Below are positions 24,769 through 34,181 of a stretch of 64,000 bases of DNA, piece by piece. How positions within the stretch are numbered: position 1 is the first letter of the stretch; each line of letters starts with the position of its first letter. A program made the position numbers and the translations under genes. Source of the stretch: Bacillota bacterium (GTDB lineage: Bacteria; Bacillota; UBA4882; UBA8346); assembly GCA_023426245.1 (NCBI GenBank), contig JAFABB010000040.1, positions 186,001 to 250,000 of the forward strand. Reading direction: 5' to 3'. The notes beneath the pieces are model-generated. The model made no database searches. It was not told the DNA's origin and saw only the letters and a program-made list of their open reading frames with translations.

Positions 24769-26249
24769 AAAATTATCTCCGGCAGGATACTCGGGTAATC
24801 TTTGAAAAAACTGTATCCGGAAAACGGGCTTGGCTCCTTCCAAGTACCCAGGTTCCTGACGGTTTAATCAGTCAAAATATAAAGCCTGGCCAATTACGCC
24901 AATCCTCCCTAAATTTCCCTGAATTGGCTGAAATCGATATTATCCGCCATTATACCGAGCTATCGTCTCGTAATTATGGGGTTGATACGAATTTTTATCC
25001 TTTAGGCTCATGTACCATGAAGTATAATCCAAAAATCAACGAAGACTTGGCATCTCTTTCTGGTTTTCTTGAAATCCATCCTTTGCTTCCCGAAAAAATG
25101 ACCCAGGGTACCCTATCGCTTCTTTATGAATTAGAACAATCCCTCATTGAAATCTCCGGAATGGATGCCTTTACATTGCAACCGGCTGCCGGTGCCCAAG
25201 GTGAACTAACTGGCTTGCTCATCTTAAAAAAGTATCTGGAATCAATAGGCCAAGAGAACCGTATTCAAATCCTCATTCCTTCATCGGCACATGGTACGAA
25301 TCCGGCGAGCGCATCGATGACCGGATTCGAAACATTAACAGTTCGCTGCAACGATCAAGGACTGGTTGATATTGACCATTTGAAATCCCTTTTAAGTCCC
25401 GCAACAGCCGGACTCATGCTAACAAATCCCAATACCTTGGGACTTTTCGAAAACTCAATCATCATGATTGCCGATTTGGTCCACCAGTCAGGTGGGCTGT
25501 TATACTATGACGGTGCTAACCTTAATGCTATTATGGGACTCATCAGACCGGGCGATATGGGATTTGACATTATGCACCTCAATCTGCATAAAACTTTTGC
25601 TACTCCCCATGGTGGAGGTGGCCCTGGCGCAGGTCCTGTTGGAGTAAAAGACTTTTTGGCAAAATTCTTACCCTATCCCGTTGTTCAAAAAAACGACTCC
25701 GGATATGTTTGGGATCATAACAGACCTTTCAGTATCGGAAAGATTCATGGATTTTATGGTAACGTTGGTATAGCTGTCAAGGCCTTGATTTATATCCGCG
25801 CCATGGGCGCCGATGGGTTAGCGCAAGTTAGCCGGGATGCTATTTTAAATGCAAATTATCTACAATCTAGGCTTAAACAATATTTCAGATTACCTTATCA
25901 ACATTTTTGTATGCATGAGTTTGTAATATCGGCTGCAAATTTAAAAACTCATCGAATTTCGGCCCTCAATATCGCCAAACGACTCTTGGATTTTGGGATC
26001 CATCCTCCAACGATATACTTCCCTTTGATCATAGAAGAGGCCCTGATGATCGAGCCCACCGAAACCGAAAGTCTTGAAACTTTGGATCATTTTATTGAGA
26101 TTATGGTTGACATCTACCATGAAGCGATCGATTCACCAGAAATAGTTACTATGGCTCCTCACTGTACATTAATCTCCAAAGTCGATGAAACTTTAGCAGC
26201 CCGTAATCCTAAATTACGTTGGCATGCCGAAAATAAGCAACAATACTGA
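24765..26249 (+). CDS. gcvPB: glycine decarboxylase (P protein) subunit 2
   Basis: 494 residues with GTG start overlapping the gcvPA stop (GTGA). The PLP-binding half: VDTNFYPLGSCTMKYNPK near residue 70, LTNPNTLGLFE, DGANLNAIMG and the PLP lysine in HLNLHKTFATPHGGGGPG. Together with GcvPA it decarboxylates glycine and loads the H-protein lipoyl arm. The operon seems to end here; the 230 nt downstream carry a parS-like site but no clear terminator. Confidence 0.97.
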   Translation: MKNYLRQDTRVIFEKTVSGKRAWLLPSTQVPDGLISQNIKPGQLRQSSLNFPELAEIDIIRHYTELSSRNYGVDTNFYPLGSCTMKYNPKINEDLASLSGFLEIHPLLPEKMTQGTLSLLYELEQSLIEISGMDAFTLQPAAGAQGELTGLLILKKYLESIGQENRIQILIPSSAHGTNPASASMTGFETLTVRCNDQGLVDIDHLKSLLSPATAGLMLTNPNTLGLFENSIIMIADLVHQSGGLLYYDGANLNAIMGLIRPGDMGFDIMHLNLHKTFATPHGGGGPGAGPVGVKDFLAKFLPYPVVQKNDSGYVWDHNRPFSIGKIHGFYGNVGIAVKALIYIRAMGADGLAQVSRDAILNANYLQSRLKQYFRLPYQHFCMHEFVISAANLKTHRISALNIAKRLLDFGIHPPTIYFPLIIEEALMIEPTETESLETLDHFIEIMVDIYHEAIDSPEIVTMAPHCTLISKVDETLAARNPKLRWHAENKQQY

Positions 26250-26385
26250 TAGGGAAATGGAACGGTGCGGTTTACAATTTTAAACCTGAATAAATGCAGG
26301 AGCGGGGATTTTTTCTTGATGCCTGAATGATGAAACTGTAATGATGAACCGAACATTTTGATTTAAAAGACCAGCTATTTTAGTT

Positions 26386-26401
26386 TTTTTCACGTGAAAC
26401 C
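26386..26401. promoter_or_regulatory. parS-like site, distal copy
   Basis: TTTTTCACGTGAAACC matches the parS consensus TGTTTCACGTGAAACA at 14 of 16 positions, including the core TTCACGTGAA. It lies between gcvPB and a transglycosylase gene, 8 kb from parB. Confidence 0.6.
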
Positions 26402-26485
26402 AATACCCTCATATCCTTCTAATGTATATTATCATTAACAATTACCAATACTTTCTATAAAGAACTTAATTAGGAGGTTTTAATA

Positions 26486-27259
26486 ATGGTTAAACACTTC
26501 ATTCAATATATAATTGCATTGACTGCAATCCTTTTATTTACAGCTACATCTTCCGTATTCGCAATTACTTCCTGTAAAATCAATGATTTTTCAAACTACG
26601 ATGAGCAAAACAGCGCTTTTGAGTATCAACTTCAATTATTGTACCGCTTCATCGATATGTATAATCCCACCTTAACCCAGGAACAAAAGAAATTAGTATG
26701 TAAAACCATACTGACGGAAGCCGAGTCCACTGGTTTTGATCCTTTCTTTATCTCAAGTATAATCGCGGCCGAATCTTCATTTCGCCCGAAAGCTATTTCT
26801 CCTTGTAAAGCTCTTGGTTTGATGCAGTTAACATCTTGCGTCTATCGGCCTATGAAAATTCGCGACCCTTTTAACATTCAAGAAAATATCTATGCCGGCA
26901 CCCGGTTCCTTCAATATTTGAAAACTTTATTCAGCGACAGCAATCTGATCTTGGCGGCATATAACGCCGGCCCCACCCGAGTTGCCAGATTAGGAAGGAT
27001 ACCCCGAATCCGTGAGACCCTCAATTACATCGGAAAAGTCAATGCGCTCTATTCTGATTTAAGGCAGAATTTTATCAGCCTTTTAAATAATTCTATATCA
27101 AAAATTCAATTGTGTAAAACTTTGAAAGCGATAAGCAATCCCAAAGTTATGATTCAATATGCATCTTACAACGCTTCTTCTACCCTTACAACCTTCATGG
27201 GGAACACTCTGTACATTTGCGAGCCGGACCAATCTTCAAGAATTCTCATCCAGGCTTAA
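26486..27259 (+). CDS. lytic transglycosylase (SLT domain), exported
   Basis: 257 residues with a signal peptide (about 1-26, ...SSVFA). The SLT goose-lysozyme-like domain covers about 85-190: FISSIIAAESSFRPKAISPC with the catalytic Glu, then ALGLMQL and LAAYNAGPTRV. It cleaves the glycan strand to give anhydro-muropeptides. RBS GGAGG is about 6 nt before the ATG. Its 3' end overlaps the convergent DUF559 gene by 24 nt. The C-terminal 60 residues are not assigned. Confidence 0.93.
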   Translation: MVKHFIQYIIALTAILLFTATSSVFAITSCKINDFSNYDEQNSAFEYQLQLLYRFIDMYNPTLTQEQKKLVCKTILTEAESTGFDPFFISSIIAAESSFRPKAISPCKALGLMQLTSCVYRPMKIRDPFNIQENIYAGTRFLQYLKTLFSDSNLILAAYNAGPTRVARLGRIPRIRETLNYIGKVNALYSDLRQNFISLLNNSISKIQLCKTLKAISNPKVMIQYASYNASSTLTTFMGNTLYICEPDQSSRILIQA

Positions 27260-27688
27260 AAAATAATCTTCGATGGTTTTGGGCTTTTTATGGTTCGATT
27301 CTTGAATTGATTGAATCTTGGGTAATCGCTTTTTCCATTCATCGTTCATCATTTCTTTACTATCCATTCCTCTTAGGCGGTGGATCGTTTGTTCAATTTC
27401 TGCCAAACATCCCAAAAGATTCTCGCGGATTTGTTGGTTACTGATTCGAATCACCAAAATTCCTCTATCCATCAGAAAACGATCTTTACTCTGATCCAAG
27501 CGTCGTTGTTTTGTGCTTAAATGAGTGAATCCGTCCACTTCGATAACGAGTCGGTAACCGGGGAACCAAAAATCAACCTCATAGCCTTCTAATGTATGAT
27601 TCTGTTTAAATGGCCATTTCTTTCCTTGAAGGGCCTGGGCCAGACGTTTTTCGGCTTTGGTACGACAACTATCTCTCAACTTATCCAT
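27236..27688 (-). CDS. DUF559 endonuclease-like protein
   Basis: 150 residues. The first 110 form a DUF559/Vsr-like PD-(D/E)xK fold: SCRTKAEKRLAQALQG, FKQNHTLEGYEVDFWFPGYRLVIEVDGFTH with the catalytic D, E and following residues, then RDRFLMDRG-like RFLMDRGILVIRI. The C-terminal 40 residues are charged and unassigned. Proteins of this family are widespread, often mobile, and presumed nucleases of unknown job. It is convergent with the transglycosylase. Confidence 0.88.
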   Translation of the reverse strand: MDKLRDSCRTKAEKRLAQALQGKKWPFKQNHTLEGYEVDFWFPGYRLVIEVDGFTHLSTKQRRLDQSKDRFLMDRGILVIRISNQQIRENLLGCLAEIEQTIHRLRGMDSKEMMNDEWKKRLPKIQSIQESNHKKPKTIEDYFLSLDENS

Positions 27689-27722
27689 TCTTCACCTCGT
27701 TTTTCCATATGCTGGCTAATTG

Positions 27723-27751
27723 TTGACATTTCTCTAACATTCCCGTATACT
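27723..27751 (+). promoter_or_regulatory. sigma-A promoter of glnR-glnA
   Basis: TTGACA (27723-27728) and TATACT (27746-27751) are 17 bp apart and about 48 nt upstream of glnR. A TGTTGACATTTCTCTAACA stretch over the -35 is reminiscent of a GlnR site (TGTNAN7TNACA) but has the wrong length, so I do not call an operator. Confidence 0.8.
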
Positions 27752-27798
27752 TATTTAAAATGGTATTTTATTAATGATTGGAATTGAGGAGTATTTTA

Positions 27799-28185
27799 AT
27801 GGCAAATAATGATTCTATTTATCCAATCAGTGTCGTGATGACGATGACTAATTTGACAGCTCGCCAGATACGTTATTATGAATCCAACGATCTGATCAAG
27901 CCTGCGCGTTCTAAAGGCAACCAAAGATTGTATACGCCACAAGACGTGGAAAACCTTTTATTAATCAAAAGTTTACTTGAAAAAGGGCTTAATTTGGATG
28001 GTATAAAGGCGATTATCAATAGTCCTAAAGCAACAGAGACTGTAATACCGCCTACAGTACCAGCTGCCCCCTCGACTCCGACAGTATTCAGTTCGCATCG
28101 CCCGGAAGCACCTAAGCTTACTTCTTTATATCCTGTAAATAATCAAGAGGCGTTAAATAACTGGTTGCAGCACAAAAGAAAATAA
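27799..28185 (+). CDS. glnR: MerR-family regulator, GlnR-like
   Basis: 128 residues starting at ATG 27799 (GAGGAG 9 nt upstream), rather than the in-frame TTG at 27778. The winged-helix MerR domain spans about 8-75: YPISVVMTMTNLTARQIRYYESNDLIKPARSKGNQRLY... GLNLDGIKAII. This fits GlnR/TnrA type nitrogen regulators. The C-terminal tail is Pro/Thr-rich then ends NNWLQHKRK, comparable to the GlnR C-terminal sensor of glutamine synthetase. It lies 15 nt before glnA, as in most Bacillota. Confidence 0.9.
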   Translation: MANNDSIYPISVVMTMTNLTARQIRYYESNDLIKPARSKGNQRLYTPQDVENLLLIKSLLEKGLNLDGIKAIINSPKATETVIPPTVPAAPSTPTVFSSHRPEAPKLTSLYPVNNQEALNNWLQHKRK

Positions 28186-28200
28186 GGATGTGGATTCCAA

Positions 28201-29523
28201 ATGACAAAGGAAGAAGTACTTAAAAAATGTAAGGAGCTTGATGTCCGTTTCATCCGTCTACAATTCACCGACATCTTAGGCGTTGTCAAAAATCTGGCTA
28301 TACCGGTTAGCCAATTTCCCAGAGCCTTGGACAACGAAATCATGTTTGATGGTTCTTCTATTGAAGGATTCACCAGGGTCGAGGAATCCGATATGATTTT
28401 GAAGCCCGATTTAAATACCTTTGCTATTTTCCCTTGGCGTCCAAAAGAAGGCGCCGTTGCAAGAATTATCTGTGATATTTGTACTCCCGAACTTGAACCT
28501 TTTCAAGGTGATCCCCGCTATATTCTAAAACAGACCATAAAAGAAGCTCAAGATTTAGGGTTTTCAATTAATATTGGACCAGAATGTGAATTCTTCCTAT
28601 TCAAGTCCAATGAAGACGGTTCCCCGTCACTAGTCGCCCATGATAAAGGCGGTTATTTCGACCTCTCTCCAAATGATTTAGGGGAAAATGCTCGCCGAGA
28701 AATCGTCCTTACTTTGGAAGAGATGGGTTTTGAAATTGAAGCTTCCCATCACGAAGTTTCTCCCGGACAACATGAGATTGATTTCAAATATTCGGACCCT
28801 TTAACAACGGCCGATCGCGTGACCACCCTTAAATTCGTCACCCGTATCATCGCACTAAACCATAAATTGCATGCAACTTTCATGCCTAAGCCTGTATTTG
28901 GCATCAATGGTTCCGGAATGCATATTCACTTATCCCTTTTTAAAGATGGCCAAAATGCTTTTTTTGATCCCACCGCTGCGAATGAACTTAGCCCAACAGC
29001 CCTATACTTTATCGGTGGAATCCTTAAGCATGCCAAAGGAATTACCGCAATTACCAATCCCTTGGTGAATTCTTACAAACGTTTAATACCGGGATATGAA
29101 GCCCCTGTTTATCAATCATGGTCGGCTTCCAATCGAAGCGCTCTGATTCGAGTTCCTGCCTCCCGTGACAATAGTACTCGTATGGAATTAAGAAGTCCCG
29201 ATCCTTGTTGTAATCCTTATTTAGCTTTTAGTTTAATGATTAGAGCCGGTCTTGATGGCCTTAAAAACAAAATAAACCCTGGCGCACCAATTCAAAAGAA
29301 CATTTTCCTAATGTCCCCGGTAGAACGTTCACTTGAAAATATAACCGCTCTTCCAGACTCATTATATGAGGCCTTAGTCGAAATGGAAAAAGATCCTTTG
29401 ATTCTTGAGACTTTAGGTGAACATATTTTTTATCGATTTTTAGAAGCAAAGTCCATCGAATGGGAAGTCTACCGCAGTCAAGTTCATCAATGGGAAACCG
29501 ATCAATATCTCGGTGTATTTTAG
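28201..29523 (+). CDS. glnA: glutamine synthetase type I (alpha)
   Basis: 440 residues. ATP-dependent amidation of glutamate. Landmarks: DVRFIRLQFTDILG, MFDGSSIEGF, GPECEFFLF, the ATP loop region HHEVSPGQHEIDF, NGSGMHIHLSLF, NSYKRLIPGYEAP and RMELRSPDPCCNPYLAFS. It lacks the adenylylation-type C-terminus and is the short alpha form regulated by feedback and GlnR. Terminator at 29556. Confidence 0.97.
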   Translation: MTKEEVLKKCKELDVRFIRLQFTDILGVVKNLAIPVSQFPRALDNEIMFDGSSIEGFTRVEESDMILKPDLNTFAIFPWRPKEGAVARIICDICTPELEPFQGDPRYILKQTIKEAQDLGFSINIGPECEFFLFKSNEDGSPSLVAHDKGGYFDLSPNDLGENARREIVLTLEEMGFEIEASHHEVSPGQHEIDFKYSDPLTTADRVTTLKFVTRIIALNHKLHATFMPKPVFGINGSGMHIHLSLFKDGQNAFFDPTAANELSPTALYFIGGILKHAKGITAITNPLVNSYKRLIPGYEAPVYQSWSASNRSALIRVPASRDNSTRMELRSPDPCCNPYLAFSLMIRAGLDGLKNKINPGAPIQKNIFLMSPVERSLENITALPDSLYEALVEMEKDPLILETLGEHIFYRFLEAKSIEWEVYRSQVHQWETDQYLGVF

Positions 29524-29555
29524 CCCTCCGATAAAGGACCTTATATACAGATCGT

Positions 29556-29601
29556 AAAAAGCAAGCTTTTGATAACGAAATTTATCATAGCTTGCTTTTT
29601 T
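29556..29601. terminator. terminator after glnA, usable in both directions
   Basis: AAAAAGCAAGCT (29556-29567) and AGCTTGCTTTTT (29589-29600). A T-run is present on each strand; the minus-strand YkuS-like gene ends 3 nt away. Confidence 0.88.
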
Positions 29602-29603
29602 GA

Positions 29604-29852
29604 TTACGAATCCCTTAATTGAAAATGTTTTTGCAAATCATATATGATTTCATCCGGTTGTCGGCCTCGCGCATTAATTAAAAAACTTTCTCCTGCTCTA
29701 GTCCTATCCCCGGTTACATTTTCATCCAATCCTGTTATAATATAAGCATCAGCATTTTGGCCTTCTTTCATCTTAACAACCTGAAACCCTTCGCTTTCGA
29801 TATAGGGCTTTAAATTTAAGAGCCCCTCTTCAATGGCAACTATTTTCGACAT
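29604..29852 (-). CDS. UPF0180/YkuS-family small protein
   Basis: 82 residues from ATG 29852 (AAGGAGG 6 nt upstream). It shows the YkuS pattern: KIVAIEEGLLNLKPYIESEG, then DAYIITGLDENVTGDR and a second DEIIYDL segment. Family function is unknown. It is the only gene between glnA and the bactofilin. Confidence 0.82.
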   Translation of the reverse strand: MSKIVAIEEGLLNLKPYIESEGFQVVKMKEGQNADAYIITGLDENVTGDRTRAGESFLINARGRQPDEIIYDLQKHFQLRDS

Positions 29853-30000
29853 TAACAACCTCCTTTATTTGCGTAAAACGGTAAACCTCCTGACAAAATA
29901 TCCAGTTTTCATTTTTATTATAGCCTTCCACTCAATTAATCATTCAGGATTGTTTATTAAAAATAGGCACAAAAAAACTCCATTTAAGGAGTTTTTTTAT

Positions 30001-30405
30001 TCAGGCCTCAGTTGGTGTATCGACTCGTAATGCTTTACCTCTTTCCTTTAGCTCACCTCTCGGTAGCGGGGAACAAAGTCCTTGCAGATAAGCACCGTCT
30101 TCTACAACCAAAGTCACCATTTTCGAATCACCTGTAACTTTAGCAGAGGGTGCTAATTCCAATCTTCCACGAGCTTCAATTGAACCCTTCACTTCACCAG
30201 CGATAATAATATTTCGAGCGACAAGATTACCGACCACCTTACCGCTTTCACCTACAATTAAGTCTCCTCCGATATGAAGTTCCCCTTCATAGTAACCATC
30301 AATCCGCAACGCCCCGCCAGGAGCCTCTAAATTTCCTTTAAAACTACATTCTTTTCCGACCAAAGTATCCACTTTACGCGAATTAATGCCTTCTTTAGAT
30401 TGCAT
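30001..30405 (-). CDS. bactofilin (polymer-forming cytoskeletal protein)
   Basis: 134 residues. A short N-tail, then a right-handed beta-helix from about 14 to 115 with the usual 6-residue rhythm (CSFKGNLEAPGGALRIDGYYEG, HIGGDLIVGESGKV, VARNIIIAGEVKGSIEARGRLEL). Bactofilins polymerise without nucleotide and often anchor peptidoglycan hydrolases. The next gene, 15 nt away, is a broken M23 peptidase, the classic bactofilin partner. RBS GGGAGG precedes ATG. Confidence 0.93.
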   Translation of the reverse strand: MQSKEGINSRKVDTLVGKECSFKGNLEAPGGALRIDGYYEGELHIGGDLIVGESGKVVGNLVARNIIIAGEVKGSIEARGRLELAPSAKVTGDSKMVTLVVEDGAYLQGLCSPLPRGELKERGKALRVDTPTEA

Positions 30406-30419
30406 CGTAACCCTCCCCG

Positions 30420-31055
30420 TTAATTTCTAAAAAAAGATAATGGATTTACCGGATGGCCATTTATATGAACCTCATAATGGAGGTGGGGCCCTGTACTATC
30501 ACCACTGTTGCCCGATAAGACTGATTCGTCCCTTTTTACCATATTGCCCTAAAATACACCGATAAAGCTGTGTCAAATTTTTTTACATCATGGAATAAAA
30601 TTTTTATTGTCTTCACTCTTACTTGGTTCCGATATGTAAGACTCGTTCTGATAAATACTCCACAACTAGTTTGGATTACTCCCTCTACCGGCTTTTTGTT
30701 GGATAGCCCGCCATATCGTTAAAATTTTTGTCCGTTCTAATTTTAAGCGGCTTAACTCTTCAGCAATTTGATAACTTTTCTGTAATGTAGGCTTTACTTC
30801 CCGCTGTTCTTTTTCCAACTTAGCTATCTGATGCTTTTTAACTTTAACATCTTGCCGGAAATGATATATCTGCTTTACTTGCATTGTATATGCGAAAAAA
30901 ACGTATAAATTAAACCCAATAATTACAGTGATACACAAAACCGACCAAAAAGGAATACCGACACTTTTTACCTGGCCTCCTGAGGAATTTGGAACAAGCA
31001 TAAAGGTAAATCCCTTTCCAAATTTCTTCTTTATAAATTTCAGGATTTTTTTCAT
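30420..31055 (-). pseudogene. broken M23 (LytM-like) peptidase, bactofilin partner
   Basis: The N-terminal part (30666-31055, about 129 residues) has a cytoplasmic GKGFTFMLVPNSSGG start, a membrane helix (about 30-50) and a coiled coil, then stops. In the region 30420-30560 the end of an M23 domain remains: SGNSGDSTGPHLHYEV followed by HINGHPVNPLSFF and a stop at 30420. That piece begins mid-domain, and there is no room for the missing catalytic half with the HxxxD zinc ligands. The gene therefore looks internally deleted and frameshifted. The N-terminal piece, with RBS GAGGTGG, could still be translated as a truncated membrane coiled-coil protein. Confidence 0.8.
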
Positions 31056-31203
31056 GCTCCACCTCAAGAAAAAAACTCACCCATCTTTTTTCGTCATTTT
31101 TTCGAATTCCAGAAAAATGGATGGGAGTTATATTTCGACAATCTTCAGGGTTTTCCTGCTAAAATCCTAAAAAATCCTTTTCTTTCCATGACTTTTCGTT
31201 TAT

Positions 31204-31716
31204 TTATTCAGTTTTCTTCCCGGCCCCGCTAATTGCCTTATCAATTGCTTCTTTTTCTTCATCCGATAGGGGATAAATTGACGAACCCTTTTGAACCGGT
31301 TTACAATATACACGTGCTTCTTCCCGACCAAAAATACTGCTCATGACGATTCCATCGCCCAAGGCATCAAGCATCGCAAAAGCAAAACTTTGATCCCCTC
31401 CGGTATTTTCAAAAGCTTGAAATCGGACTAAATTCCAATTCTGTAAATGCCGTTCCGCTAATATTTGGTTATTTGTGAGACGATCATCGATTTGTTGTTG
31501 TTTACGAAAAACTTGATTTGTTTTCTCTAATAATTCAAGCAGTAATGGTTCTAAATCTTTGCCTTCTGCTCTCTTTAACAAATTCCTGTACTTTTTTAAA
31601 GTAAAAAAGGATGCCAAAAAAAGAATAATTAACAAAACATTTAATCCAATAATTGATAAAAAAATCACCAGCATATTTTGGGCCAGCCAATTATTAAAGA
31701 ACGCAACTTCGTTCAT
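31204..31716 (-). CDS. DUF4446 membrane protein
   Basis: 170 residues. One N-terminal transmembrane helix (about 14-37), a coiled coil (about 45-100), then the DUF4446 core with WNLVRFQAFENTGGDQSFAFAMLDALGDG. Members usually lie next to parB, as nearly here. Function unknown. Its C-terminus is Lys/Glu-rich. Confidence 0.85.
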   Translation of the reverse strand: MNEVAFFNNWLAQNMLVIFLSIIGLNVLLIILFLASFFTLKKYRNLLKRAEGKDLEPLLLELLEKTNQVFRKQQQIDDRLTNNQILAERHLQNWNLVRFQAFENTGGDQSFAFAMLDALGDGIVMSSIFGREEARVYCKPVQKGSSIYPLSDEEKEAIDKAISGAGKKTE

Positions 31717-32957
31717 TGGAGCAACAACCTTTCCAGTTTTATCTATTTACTCTTAAGTTACACAAGAATTATTCTGCAAAGTATCAACCTGCTCCTCCAT
31801 TTTTTAAAATTTTTCTTTCTCGATTTTTTACCTTTTAATAGACATCTTCAAATGAAAATACCTTTTCATGCTTTTTTAAAAAAAATTCAAAGTAATTCAG
31901 GATTCTTCATCACTCTTCTCTACCTCAAAATCAATTCTTAAAAGATTCATCCCTGTAAATTGAACGCTTAAAACTCTTTATCCCCAGGAAAAGCACATAA
32001 AGATTATATCAATAAGTTTCCAGTGATTGCTTGAATAAACTGATTAAATTTTATCTTATTCATCTAGCATATTAAATTCTTACCAACCCGTTTAAACTAA
32101 AAACCTCCCACATTCTTATGAATATTAAGTGATTTTCTCTAGTTTATTGAACACCCGGTTGAAAGACAATAATTAACCCCCGGAACCAAAGATATAGCAG
32201 ATCAAGTATAATCAAAATTAAGGGACAAAACTTTTAACTAAAACCAGCGACAACAAAATATCGATTTGGAAGAAGATGTTTAATGGTTAAAACAAAAAGG
32301 GTAACGATATCCAAATAAAATGTGATTTCAGGTGGTCGCCAAAAAAAGTCACAACACGCGTACGTACAATAAAGCACCCAGAAGCAAAATATACAATATA
32401 TCGAAATGCGCTTCCATGTTGAATCTATATATTGTATTCTTATTGTTTTTAAATTACTTTTTAGACAGCCTTTTCTCCTCTAAACCCCAGAAGTAAATTA
32501 TGGGGTCATACAGGAGAATTGCAGAGGAAAAGGAACCCGAACTTTTTAAAAAACGGCGGTTCCTCAAGCCTCGTAGAATACCATCGGTGGTGTTAAAAGG
32601 CAAAGACACAAAAAGGATGTTCATTGAAATAACTCATATAGCATTTATATAATGAACAAAAGGCATTGGGGGACCTGGAAATTGACAAGTTATATAAAAC
32701 AGGCTCTGGAAGAACAAAATCAATGGAGCAACTGATATAAACAAAGCCCCATTTAAACAATCATTTAAGACTCCAACTCTTTCAATTATAGTTACCCATT
32801 GCCCCTAACCTTTAAAATCGTCCAATGCAACCGAACGGTGTAATCTATATTTCTTTTTGTACCTCTAAAATACGAATTATTTAACTGCTGACATAGAACA
32901 GAAAATCATTGAAGGTCTATATCAAATAGTTAGTTTCCCAAGTCTAAAAGTAACTAC
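31717..32957. other. long gene-poor interval
   Basis: About 1.2 kb with no reading frame I can support on either strand; the AT-rich sequence is broken by stops. One short plus frame near 32502-32655 begins MGSYRRIAEEKEPELFKKRR but has no ribosome site and no recognised relative. The length is unusual for this compact chromosome and suggests decayed genes or an unannotated RNA. Confidence 0.6.
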
Positions 32958-32982
32958 AAAAAAAGCTCTCCATAGAGAGCTT
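32958..32982 (-). terminator. terminator downstream of larB
   Basis: AAGCTCTC (32963-32970) and GAGAGCTT (32975-32982) with a 4-nt loop. On the minus strand it runs into seven T. It is about 310 nt past the larB stop, so larB may have a long 3' leader or another unseen small transcript lies between (32983-33288 has no gene I can see). Confidence 0.7.
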
Positions 32983-33288
32983 CAAACACGAATAAGTTTT
33001 TGATCTCGGCTTATTTTAAATTCATCCAGAGATTTTTTATGCCCGAAAAATGTCAATAAGGGCAATTTAAAGTATAACTATGTTTTTTGGAAATGATTGA
33101 TCCCAAAGATTCAATGCAATTCTCCCGGGGTGTCATTTGCCCCTCCATTTAATATCTATTTTCCTTCTTGAAGTCATGTTTCTGTCTCAAAAAAGCGCAA
33201 AGGTTAGAGGAAATTGACCTTAACAATAAACCAAAAGGAAATCCTAGATTAACCATCAATAAGAACATATAGTAACGCGATGGTTCCC

Positions 33289-34065
33289 TTATAAAGCTCC
33301 TTCTACATTTTTGAAAGTTTCTCCAAGCAAATTAATTCGATGAGCTAAAACTCCAGCTCCAAAACCATTGTCAATATTAACGACTCCAATTCCACTCGCA
33401 CAAGAATTTAACATACTTAAAAGCGGAGCGATTCCTTGAAAATTCGTTCCATATCCTATACTCGTCGGAACTGCTACAATGGGTTTATCGACCAAGCCTC
33501 CTACTACGCTTGCCAAAGCTCCTTCCATACCAGCTACAACGATCAATACCCGACACCCATCAATGATTGACTTTTTATCAAACAAGCGATGTATTCCCGC
33601 CACACCTACATCGTAAATTCTTTGGACCCTACTTCCCATAATTTCCGCAGTGATACACGCTTCTTCCGCCACAGGTAAGTCGGCCGTACCAGCCGATAAA
33701 ACACCAATAACTCCTTGACTGATTTTTTTATTTCTCCACAAGGCAACAATTCTAGCCTCTTCAAAATACCGAACATCCTCAATTTCACTCTCAATGTTTT
33801 GAAAAACTTCTTTGCTAGCACGGGAGGCCATCACATTAAGAGAACGTTCCGCAAGCGTCTTAAAAATTGCAACAATTTGTTCGATAGTTTTTCCCGGACA
33901 ATAAATAACCTCCGAATTTCCATTTCTCAAATTGCGGTGAGTATCAACATTAGCAAAACCGAGATTTTGATAAGGAAAATCATTTAATTTCTTTAGAACA
34001 TCCTCCGGTCGAGATTGTCCTGTGGCTATTTCTTCCAACCATTGCAGTATCATTTCTTTATCCAT
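33289..34065 (-). CDS. larB: LarB-like pyridinium-3,5-biscarboxylic acid mononucleotide synthase
   Basis: 258 residues. The AIR-carboxylase-like fold covers about 115-250: GVIGVLSAGTADLPVAEEA, GSRVQRIYDVGVAGIHRL, VVAGMEGALASVVGGLVDKPIVAVPTS. In the Lar pathway it carboxylates nicotinate adenine dinucleotide to start the nickel-pincer cofactor of lactate racemase-type enzymes. larC and larE are not in this window. It sits between the gene-poor gap and parB. Confidence 0.92.
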   Translation of the reverse strand: MDKEMILQWLEEIATGQSRPEDVLKKLNDFPYQNLGFANVDTHRNLRNGNSEVIYCPGKTIEQIVAIFKTLAERSLNVMASRASKEVFQNIESEIEDVRYFEEARIVALWRNKKISQGVIGVLSAGTADLPVAEEACITAEIMGSRVQRIYDVGVAGIHRLFDKKSIIDGCRVLIVVAGMEGALASVVGGLVDKPIVAVPTSIGYGTNFQGIAPLLSMLNSCASGIGVVNIDNGFGAGVLAHRINLLGETFKNVEGAL

Positions 34066-34130
34066 CTACATTATTCATCCTATCCCTCAATATAATCATA
34101 TCAAAAGAAATACTAATTTCTAACATAATT

Positions 34131-34146
34131 CGTTTCACGTGAAACA
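34131..34146. promoter_or_regulatory. parS site downstream of parB
   Basis: CGTTTCACGTGAAACA, 15 of 16 matches to the parS consensus, in the 116-nt gap between parB and larB. Confidence 0.85.
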
Positions 34147-34181
34147 AGTTTAAAAAAACGGCGATTATCCGCCGTCAAAAA

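Noticed and set aside
27721..27740. GlnR operator over the glnR promoter
   Set aside because: Half-sites resemble TGT/ACA ends but spacing and inner bases do not fit the 17-bp consensus.
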